Origin: UMGS1994 sp944386155
Lineage (GTDB): Bacteria; Bacillota; Clostridia; TANB77; CAG-508
Reading direction: 5' to 3'
DNA length: 64,000 bases
Assembly: GCA_963931085.1 (NCBI GenBank)
Contig: OZ006973.1
Location: forward strand, 1,674,001 to 1,738,000
Position numbers and translations under genes: made by a program
Shown here: piece by piece, positions 46,701 to 55,300 of the stretch
How the letters are laid out: the number at the start of each line of letters is the position of its first letter
Position numbering within the stretch: the stretch's first letter is position 1
The notes under the pieces: model-generated
The model's input: the letters and a program-made list of their open reading frames with translations, nothing else
The model's database searches: none
Told to the model about the DNA's origin: nothing

Positions 46701-49700
46701 AAATGATACGAATATTTCAAGCTTTTCACCTGGACGAAGTGTTAATTCGTTAGTTACACGTTTTCCACCATCTGCTGTAGTTGTCTTAAATGTCTCTGTT
46801 GTCATCTTTCTATATTCTCCGCCTGGTGCTTCATCTGTTCCTTTTACTTCTCTTAATCCATTTTCACTTTCATCTATTGTCCATGTAACTTGACCAGTTA
46901 CCATTTTTTCGCTTTCTTCTTCTGTTCTATTTACTCTTGTTAATCCAGCTTCTAAATCTTCTTTCATGTTATAGTGATATGGTGATTCTTCTAAGTTAGC
47001 ACCTAGAGGATTGTAAATTCTGAAGTAAGAAGGTTCAGCAACTACTTGTTCTTCTCTTACACCATTTTCATCTTCAATCTTTGTCTTAACTTCTTCTGTA
47101 ATTAATGTATATGTTGAATCAAAGTAATCATTTAGTTTGTTTATACTTACGTCTTGATTATCTGAGTCATTGTATACACTAATCTTATATGTAGCAAATA
47201 ATCTTAATTCAGATTCTTGTTTTGCTTGATCAATTACGTCTTTTATTACTTCTGTTTGATAATCTGCTTTATATACATCTGATCTATAGTAGAAGTCTGA
47301 TGCATATAATCCTATTTCATATGCTACTCCTGAATTTTGCATATCTAGTAACATATTTAATTTATCTGCATATTTTTCATCTTCTAAGTCTATTAATGCA
47401 CTATATTTATATGTTAAATCATCTTGATTTACTGTAATTCCAGCTTTATATAAATCTTGTGATACAGTTACATCTGAATGGTCTCTATTAACTAATCCTA
47501 AGTTAATATGACTAAAGTATTCATTTATTGGTTTGTAATATGTAAATTGTCCTACAGCTCCTGTATCAATATACTCAAGTGGTATATCTTCTTTCTTGTC
47601 TTCTACATGGATTCTATCCTCATATGGAAGTAATAGTCCTGCTGTAGATGTTCTAGCTTTCATTCCATATTGATCATAGATATATCCTTCGTTATCTTTT
47701 GTTACTAATGTAGATTCTTTTCTTGTTTGAGCATTATTTGTTTCATTATTTGTATCTACATTATTTTCAACATTAGTTTCTTCTGATGGGATTTCATCAA
47801 ATCCTTTATCAGATGATGTGTAATTTAATTCTAGTTCTTCTGAATTTTCTGCATCTGGATTAGAAGCTGCACCTTTTGTAGTTCCATCTGATTTAATTTC
47901 TTCTTTTCCATATACTTCTGTAAATTTAGTATCAAATGCATGTCTTTCATCATATGTTTCAATTGCATATGAATCATTTGCATATGCTGAGTAATCTACT
48001 GGATTTGGATTTTCTCCTGCTCCATCTGGTGTTGCAGAAGTTGATTCAAATTTTTCAACTTTCTTAGCTGTCTCAGTTTCACCTGTTGATGCTAAGTACT
48101 CTGTAACTTCATATGTTTGTCCATCATAGATGAACTCTACATCATATGATACTTTATATTTTTCTGTATCTAATCCTTGAATAGCAGGAACATTTAAGTA
48201 TGCTGTATAGTCTCCGTTATCATCTGTATATAATCTCTTAGATCTATCATCTGATTCGAAGTCTATCTTATCTTCTAGTTTAACACTTCCATTTTCAGAA
48301 ACTGTTTTCTTTCTATATGCATCTGCTAATGTTCTTACATATTCTCCTGAAGTTACTTCTTCATATGTAGAATCTTTCTTCTCGTAAACTACTTTCCAAA
48401 TTCTAACTTCTATCTTAGATAATTTCTTATCTCCATCTGCTTCATTAAAGATACCGTCTGCTTTTGACTCTTCACCTTTTACGAATGGTTCAGCATCTTC
48501 CCAAACCATACCGCCAATAGATGTTGTTAAGTCAATTTCCATTCCATCTGGTAAGAATTCTATATCAGCGTCATAGTCAACTAAGTATGCTGCTCCTGTT
48601 CCCATTTCAGTATCTTCTTCGTCACTATCTCCGCCACTTCCTCCTGGATCTCCTCCACCAGGTCCTACTGTTGTTTGTGTTTGAGATTTAGATTCAGTTG
48701 CTGAAGTAGGCATTAATTGCTGATCTACTACCGTACCTGAACTTGTGTCATTTTGACCATTTGGGTTATCAGATTCTCCTGCTGTTTCTCCTTCAGTATT
48801 TTCAGGTTGGTCTCCATCTCCTGAAACGTTTGAATTTGCCGTTCCGGTAAATGTTATATTTACTTCTACTAAACCTTCATCACTATCATCCTTAAAAGAA
48901 AATAATAGCATTGCCATAACATCCATTTCTTGCATTTCATTTCCTGTAAAAACAACTGCTGTATTATCACTGTTTAATCCAACAGATTTAATATATGATG
49001 TAAACTCTGTAGATGCATTGTCAGGATCTCTACCTTCTACATATTGTTTCTCAACAATCAATCCTTTAATTTTTTCAATTATACCATTAAGTGCTACATC
49101 ATTTCCAGGTTCACCATTTGCATTGTAAAATTCTACTTGTGCAGTACTTGAACCTGAAATACTAATATCTGAAGTTTCTGCATATAAATCTTTTAACATC
49201 AATGGAATATAAACAATAAAATATACATTTGGATTTGAATTTGACGTCGCCTTTATTTGTACTCCATAATGACCTGATCTATCTACTACAACTTCTTCTC
49301 CATTTATAGCTTTTGGTTGGTCTCCTCTTTCATGAGATATCTCAATCTTTGTATCTTCAAATGGAACATTATAATATAGTCTAACTTTTGTACCGCCATC
49401 TGTCCCTAAAAATCCTAATCTGTCTACATCAAGTCCCATATGGTCATCATAAGATGCTGCTTCTAATTTTGTATTACTACTTATAGGCTCTGCCATAGGT
49501 TCATGTTTATGCACCAAATCCCATGCAAAATTTTCGACATTATCATAGCTATATGATATATTTTGGCTTCTTCCTGTTGCCTCTACTGTTGTAGTACCAT
49601 CTCCATTATCAACTTCTGTTTGACTTGTAAATGTTACAACAAGATTACCTTCTACATATAGTCTTGAATAATCCCTCGGAATTTTTATTGTAACTATTCC

Positions 49701-52349
49701 TCCACTATAAGTGACACTAACGCCTTCTACGTTACTTCCAAATCCACTAAGTGTTGCTCCTGCAATACTATAATCATATGTTATTATAAAATAATCTGGA
49801 TCTGTATTATCTGATGTTCCTTTACTAGTGTATGAATTAACAGAACCAGGAGTTAAACCTCCAGGATTAAAAGAATAATCAATAGATACCGCTCCTGAAT
49901 TTTCCTCAACTTTCTTCAAAGTAGTCTCAATACCATCTCTAATATATTTAGACAACATAATTTTATCATCTTTATTAAATGCACTAGCTGAAGTTCCAGA
50001 TGATAAATATGTAGTATGTACACTCCATTGAATCGTTAAATATGTTCCATGATATACTGTAAATGTAGCACCACCATTCATATAGTGGAAATTAAATTTG
50101 AAGCTTGTTATAGAAGCTAAATCTTCTAAGTAATCAAGCTCAATATAGAATTCTTCATCACTATATGGGAATGGATAAGATGCATCTGTATCAACATTAT
50201 TGTTTGCTTCTCTTACTGCTGCATGATCATGTTCGTAAACAAATCTATAGTTATCTGTTGAAATTAGTTCTGTAACTTCTTTACCATCTCTATAGAATTT
50301 ACCAGTAAGTAATGATTCTGTGATACCCGAAAAGTCAGCTGCTGGTCTTTCGCCACATTTTGTAATATATCTTAAGTAACTTACTTTAAATGGTCCAATT
50401 TTGTATTTATTTGTTGTTGAATCATATAATACTTCCGCATTTTCTGATTCCATACTTGTTGGATATTCTATATTAAATAGATTTTCAGCAGAAACACTAC
50501 CTTCATATACTCCATCTACTGATTCAGGATTCTCTCCTTCTTCAGTAGTTTCTTCTGATTCTTCTTTATTAGAATCATCTTCTTTTATACTGCTACTACA
50601 TACACTAGCCGCAATTTCTTGAAGTTTTTTACCATTTGATTCTCCTACATTTCCATAATAATCAACATCTTCTGGATTATGTCCATATACTGTTGCAAAT
50701 ATACATGCTGCTGATAAATAAGCTCCTTCCTTAGACATATTTTCATTTCCAGAATATAAGTTTATATTACTATTTTTACTTGAAGATTCATCAAATGCTT
50801 TACCATCATTTATTACAGTTCCACCAATATCTTTAGCAGCTTCTGAAACTGTATTATAAATACTATTTTTAGTATTTGAATCAGCATCTTTATTTGCACT
50901 TACTTGTCTTACAAATAATTTAACATTTGAATTTTTAGATTTAGCTGAATCAGCTATCTTTTTAGCTGCATCTCTAAATTCTTGTCCATTAGTTCTAATT
51001 GTATTTTCATCTTCTTGTATAATTATTACATCGTAACTTGCTAAATCTAGTTTGTTCCAATTATCAGAACCAATTAAATCTGTTAAATCTCCATTAGTAC
51101 TTACACGGTTAAATTTACCGCTATATCCATAATCTTTTATAAATCCTACTAAACTATTTCCTAGTTGATTTGTTGTTTTATCTTCTGTTCCTAAATATAA
51201 TATATTTAAGTCTTTGTTTTCATCTCTTAATTGTTTCTTGTTTTCTTTATCATCTTTATTTTCTTCTGTCTTGCCTGTTACAGTTACTTTGCATTCTGCT
51301 TTCATAGACTCGTTATTTTTAACTGCTACTGTAATTGTTGCTGTTCCCGCTTTTTTAGCTGTAATTTTTCCTTTTGAATCTATTCCAACAACATCTTTAT
51401 TTGAAGTTGTCCATGTAATATCTGTTTTAGCTAAATTATCAGGAAGCATTGTTAATTCTAATTGTTCTGTCTTTCCTGGATCTAATGTTACATTAGTTTT
51501 ATTTAAACTAATACTTGAAACTTCTGTTGTTTCAACTTCCCCATCTCTAATGATTTCAAATTTTCCATTAGGACTTAACATATTAATATACTCTTCAAAG
51601 TTTCTAGCTTCTGTTGCTAAACTATTATCAGGAACTCTAGATCCTTCTTGAACAGTTGCAACTGCCCACCAAGCAATTTGTACTGCAGAATAACTTCCGC
51701 TACCTTCAGTATCATTTGTTTCAACTTCATAATATTTTCCATTTACTTTAGCTACATATTTTGTAGGTTCATGTGCACTATTATATTCTATTGCGTAATA
51801 TCTTTTGCCATCTACATCTAAGTAAGCATCTTCATATACATCTCCTGTATATTCTCTATCTGTAACTTTAAATTCAACACCATTTCCAGGAGTATTTTGA
51901 TCTAATTCTGCTAATATGTATGCTTCTGCTGGTGTAGCTTGATGTACTTCTGCATCTGTATAATAACCATATGTTCTACTTGTTGTAGGTACTAAATCTG
52001 TATAGCCATGACCGGAAAAAACTGTAGCTTTACCTAAATCCTCTGCCGTTAACTTACCTGTTGGTATGCCCTGATCTGTAGTATCCTCAGTGTGTCCTCC
52101 ACTAATTACTAATGTACTATTATATCCAGGTATTGCTACCCCATGAGCTGTACAAAGTAAGAATGGATCATTAATATATTCTTCATAAGTTATATATCTA
52201 GGCGTTTTATAATTTTCTGCATGACTTGGCACGCTTTTTATTACTTTTTTAGCAAAGGCTATTTGCATAAAGCTTGCACTAATAACAACGGCTAATAACA
52301 TGAAAACTGTTAATTTAACTATTTTACTTATTCTATTTTTTATTCCCAT
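43734..52349 (-). CDS. Giant SdrD-B-type surface protein 2, with Big2 and degenerate SGNH domains
   Basis: 2,871 aa. Signal peptide ~1-33 (ends AFA). Head region with Cys66 (LLCTAHG), TPAEAYILAE (139-148) and VQIAWW with Gln224, the candidate thioester pair. A Big2 Ig domain (~273-358) and an SGNH/DUF4886-like domain (~380-590) follow; both are absent from the paralogues. Then comes a beta-rich region, a Gly/Ser/Glu linker (~1183-1253), and SdrD-B domains at ~1270-1420 and ~2003-2110 (RSINGIVWDEE...GIPGVTVTLVEK). The C-terminal blocks NLAEVLVYSNSVGRR (~2706) and VTFTEPTG (~2816) lead to a membrane helix; no LPXTG. The start overlaps the end of 52340-57403 by 10 bp, with SD GGGGGTGA inside that gene: tightly coupled operon. 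It is about 1,090 residues longer than surface protein 1. Adhesin role inferred. Confidence 0.86.
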   Translation of the reverse strand: MGIKNRISKIVKLTVFMLLAVVISASFMQIAFAKKVIKSVPSHAENYKTPRYITYEEYINDPFLLCTAHGVAIPGYNSTLVISGGHTEDTTDQGIPTGKLTAEDLGKATVFSGHGYTDLVPTTSRTYGYYTDAEVHQATPAEAYILAELDQNTPGNGVEFKVTDREYTGDVYEDAYLDVDGKRYYAIEYNSAHEPTKYVAKVNGKYYEVETNDTEGSGSYSAVQIAWWAVATVQEGSRVPDNSLATEARNFEEYINMLSPNGKFEIIRDGEVETTEVSSISLNKTNVTLDPGKTEQLELTMLPDNLAKTDITWTTSNKDVVGIDSKGKITAKKAGTATITVAVKNNESMKAECKVTVTGKTEENKDDKENKKQLRDENKDLNILYLGTEDKTTNQLGNSLVGFIKDYGYSGKFNRVSTNGDLTDLIGSDNWNKLDLASYDVIIIQEDENTIRTNGQEFRDAAKKIADSAKSKNSNVKLFVRQVSANKDADSNTKNSIYNTVSEAAKDIGGTVINDGKAFDESSSKNSNINLYSGNENMSKEGAYLSAACIFATVYGHNPEDVDYYGNVGESNGKKLQEIAASVCSSSIKEDDSNKEESEETTEEGENPESVDGVYEGSVSAENLFNIEYPTSMESENAEVLYDSTTNKYKIGPFKVSYLRYITKCGERPAADFSGITESLLTGKFYRDGKEVTELISTDNYRFVYEHDHAAVREANNNVDTDASYPFPYSDEEFYIELDYLEDLASITSFKFNFHYMNGGATFTVYHGTYLTIQWSVHTTYLSSGTSASAFNKDDKIMLSKYIRDGIETTLKKVEENSGAVSIDYSFNPGGLTPGSVNSYTSKGTSDNTDPDYFIITYDYSIAGATLSGFGSNVEGVSVTYSGGIVTIKIPRDYSRLYVEGNLVVTFTSQTEVDNGDGTTTVEATGRSQNISYSYDNVENFAWDLVHKHEPMAEPISSNTKLEAASYDDHMGLDVDRLGFLGTDGGTKVRLYYNVPFEDTKIEISHERGDQPKAINGEEVVVDRSGHYGVQIKATSNSNPNVYFIVYIPLMLKDLYAETSDISISGSSTAQVEFYNANGEPGNDVALNGIIEKIKGLIVEKQYVEGRDPDNASTEFTSYIKSVGLNSDNTAVVFTGNEMQEMDVMAMLLFSFKDDSDEGLVEVNITFTGTANSNVSGDGDQPENTEGETAGESDNPNGQNDTSSGTVVDQQLMPTSATESKSQTQTTVGPGGGDPGGSGGDSDEEDTEMGTGAAYLVDYDADIEFLPDGMEIDLTTSIGGMVWEDAEPFVKGEESKADGIFNEADGDKKLSKIEVRIWKVVYEKKDSTYEEVTSGEYVRTLADAYRKKTVSENGSVKLEDKIDFESDDRSKRLYTDDNGDYTAYLNVPAIQGLDTEKYKVSYDVEFIYDGQTYEVTEYLASTGETETAKKVEKFESTSATPDGAGENPNPVDYSAYANDSYAIETYDERHAFDTKFTEVYGKEEIKSDGTTKGAASNPDAENSEELELNYTSSDKGFDEIPSEETNVENNVDTNNETNNAQTRKESTLVTKDNEGYIYDQYGMKARTSTAGLLLPYEDRIHVEDKKEDIPLEYIDTGAVGQFTYYKPINEYFSHINLGLVNRDHSDVTVSQDLYKAGITVNQDDLTYKYSALIDLEDEKYADKLNMLLDMQNSGVAYEIGLYASDFYYRSDVYKADYQTEVIKDVIDQAKQESELRLFATYKISVYNDSDNQDVSINKLNDYFDSTYTLITEEVKTKIEDENGVREEQVVAEPSYFRIYNPLGANLEESPYHYNMKEDLEAGLTRVNRTEEESEKMVTGQVTWTIDESENGLREVKGTDEAPGGEYRKMTTETFKTTTADGGKRVTNELTLRPGEKLEIFVSFEVDRQGYNEATTEEYEESKEEKDKTRADLLGGKNNVAEVANYTTFYTEESLGKNNNVAYKAGEVSGKVDKDSAADNVNFEMTEVVENNGAKYTVLDKKWLEDDTETAPVFRVFIRDKDTSMRSINGIVWDEELSEKVDGVENTSTGDGKYTEGEKGIPGVTVTLVEKIKISEEEATLEDGRNIPAGEYEYVWPDGAFSDAIPGYTSVTMSDKDGKYQLENFVSGNYVVRFEYGNTALTMDYNGQDYKNTSYQEGIVNPSQDTIDENFKEEHKNNDQTTPELLEQMTLNNEWHDLTGVTEGLTNSENEQRVSDARDYEARRLGIIGFTRTINNSTAEILAVADSQELKDLKQAILNEMNKESDAAKTYQEALEKVKNSDERLKAFVESDEYKALIEYTSMEANTSKLRVQIEDSSDLDFGVTKKSTGGAFTVNVGGTYDQILDAMKNDPENVKKEYTINSIDFGLERRPDTIIQLDKYLQRIELQKENEPIFRLVLNRSGEIQTEQSIGNESLLSLEESEGTQGFRYINMEEDYLRNTRIFVDYEIAVTNKSEVDYASSKLVNETYTDEKLDEYIDTINDNSVSGEGIRYGEYAGLFYYTHDKNAINEDYTVAGGAYRDDAVRTTVDYVVDYIDPSINLAEGLSNWESAGNDGEAGKRFESLEGLISDDSYTEQKPENDQSDNTETKYYLQDNDGNLYMSESRANLAITTNDGLDRNMKTTPQLERGSKGEGKLRYEVSTGNDKVNDMGQKAYSNEQVIVENILSYKNNTYEPTTHNKDLTKELSTINLGDEKADDKPTSGSVVVNTTADVTNDLSMDDMIYDNLAEVLVYSNSVGRRTMAAIPGNAFEIVKQNVNDSSLQSTGGGIWNAGHSSNPAKDEKILEDLIAEYSKPIEYTQTAKYAFNTKEALKESNPEETGKYIAELDADAAEYVTFTEPTGLSKTMQNQTVFIIAMLIALIVLAVGIIVITLRVVMVKSTDDVTIESTKE

Positions 52350-55300
52350 GTTATCACCCCCTTATTATTTCTATCTATTCTCAGTTTAATTACATACAAT
52401 GCTATGAACAGAGTAATCAGAGTTGTTAATAATACCATTACATTAATCATTCCACCACCAGTATAAACTGATACGATTACGTCTGCAGATCCTAAGTCAT
52501 CCTCTGTTGCTATTCCATTTCCTGCTACAGAGTCCACATCAGGTATAGCAGATTCGTTATATGATTCTGCAATTTCAGCTGTATTTGTTAATATCTCTGC
52601 ATTTGCTTCTGTCATTTGTTTTACTAAAATTAATTTAACTGATGCTGATTGTCCAGCATTTATTTCAGTATTTGCTAAGCCTTCTGTATATAATCTTCCT
52701 TCTGCATCTTGATACCAACCTGGATTTAGGTTTGGACTAAAGATCATTCCTTCTGGAATATGATCAACTATACTCTTAGCATATCCTGAAAGTTCACCTT
52801 TATTTGAAACTGTTATCTTGTACTCAACATATATTCTTGATGAAGCAAGTTCATTTCCTCTGATATCTACTTTAGCTGTTGTAGAATCATTGAAATTATA
52901 TGCCTTTGTACCAGAATCATTTTGTACTGTTATCTTTGTTACTGTTTTACTTAAACTTAAGTCAAACATCTTTGATTCAATTAATCCTATATCAATGTCA
53001 CCTTGGCTAGCTCCTGATAATTCAATCTTATCAGTAATTGCTAATCCATTTGATACTACTGCATCTGAATTAGAACTTGCATTTGAACCTTTTACATGAT
53101 AAGTTGTTAATTTATATTTAGATGTATTATATCCAAATACTATGTAGTAACTTCCATTTTGAAGATTACTAAATACATATTCTCCAGATCCATCTGTAGT
53201 AGCTTTTTGTATTTGTGTATTATTTGATGCATTGTATAGTATTACTGATACATTTGAAAGACCTACTTCTCCAGAATCTTTTCTACCATTTTCGTTTTTA
53301 TCATTCCAAGCTTTACCTGTAATTCTATATGTAGAACTTGATTGAGTTTTTGGTGTGCTTGGTGTTGAAGTTGTGCTATTTACTACAACTTTATCTTTTT
53401 CCTCTTCTTGTTGTTTTACTGGAGCTTTTTCAACTTTTTGTACTATTTGAGTAATTGTATCTGATGTCATAGTATCAATTTCATCAGAACTTACACTCCA
53501 TGAACTTTGTACTTGTTTTTCGTTTGTATCTATATCAGCTGCTTTACCAGTAAGTCTAATTGTTGCTTTAGATCCTGGTTCAATACTTAATGTTTTTACA
53601 ACTGATTTATCTTGTTTTATTAATATTTGTGATTTTGCTTTATCATTATATTGATATGTTACTGAATTAATATTTAATCCATCTGGAATTAATGATGAAA
53701 TATTAATATCTTCAGCTAAACATAATCCTGTATTTTCTATTACTAAAGTATATTCAACTTTAGATCCTGCTTTTATATACTTATCATTTGTAGATGATGT
53801 ATATGATATTGATAATTCAGGTTTTGTTAAAGTATGTAACCATTCATTAGAAGCATATTCAGAAACTCCATCTCCTGTAACTTTAGCTACAAAGAAGATA
53901 TTTTCTCCATTATTTTCTACTTTATTTACTTTAACTTTTAATTTAACAAATTTTGAACCATTTAATCTATCAAAACTATAAGTTACTGTTCTTGAATTAT
54001 TATCATATTCTGCACATTCAACTCTTTCTGTTGAAATACCATCTTCCAAGAATCTTAATGTATAAGCATCTGAGTATGTTACTCCTTTTGGAAGTTCTAC
54101 TGTAATTCTTGGATTATTTATATTTCCTGTTGTATCAATTAATATATCAAGTTCAATTTCTTGTCCTTCTTTTACTGCTTGTACATAGTTTTCTTCTGAA
54201 ATTGTTACTTTAGCTTCAGCAGGTTTTACTACTGTTTCTGCTGATTGTGTAAATATTGGTTTTTCTAAACCTTCACCATCAACTTCTGATGTAGAAGTTA
54301 ATTTTTGAGTAGCATCTTCTATGCTATCTGGTTTTTCCATTTCTTCTGTTGCATTATCATCAACTTGAACTTTATATGAAACAGATTTTGAAGTTCCTGC
54401 TTCAATCTCTCCAATATCAATCTTTATTTCATTTACATCAGGATTTAATTCTAATTCTCCTGTTTCTTTTTCTTCTAAGTAAGTTGTTCCTTCAGCAACT
54501 AAACTTGTTACTGTTATATCTTCAGCTTTTGCTTTTCCATCATTTTTAACTGTAACTGTATAAGTAATTACTTGTCCTTCTTTTACTTCACCTTCAGCAT
54601 CTGAAGTAGTCTCTACTGTAAGTACTGGTTCTTCAACTGTTTTTAAAGTAACCTTATTTGATTCTGATATAGTATCTACTCCATTTACTTTATAGTAAGT
54701 AGCAAGTGTTCCAAGTAAAACATTATTTGCAGATAATTGTGCTGGAATTTGATATGTATATTCAAATGAAATTATATCTCCTACTTGAACATCTCCATTT
54801 ACTACTATTAAATATGATTTAACATTAGTAAAGCTTTCTATATTTTCTTTCCATCCATTTTCTTCATTATTTAAATCTTTAGTTGCATTTGGATTTTCTG
54901 AATAATAAACTTTTAATTCTTTTCCTGCATTAGATAATTCTTTAAGTCCTGTTACCATTGAACTATCTATTGTTGTTCCTAAATCTTCTCCATTTGTTAT
55001 GTTTTTATTTCCTTTAAATGTTGTTCTACCTAATATTGAAACATCTGTCATAACATCTTCTGAGTTATTCATCATTGTAATTCTTGATGTTGCAACTCTT
55101 CCATCTGTATATGTAGGAATTGTTGCTGAAACATCGCCTTGATTAATTGAATATAATGTATTTTTTGAATCATCATAATTACTTAATTCTTGTACATTTA
55201 ATACTCCTGATGGAGCAACTATATTAAGTGGAATACTTACTTCTCCGCAATTTGTAAGAAGTGTGTTTTCTGTTCTTTCTACATCTAATGCCCATTCTAC

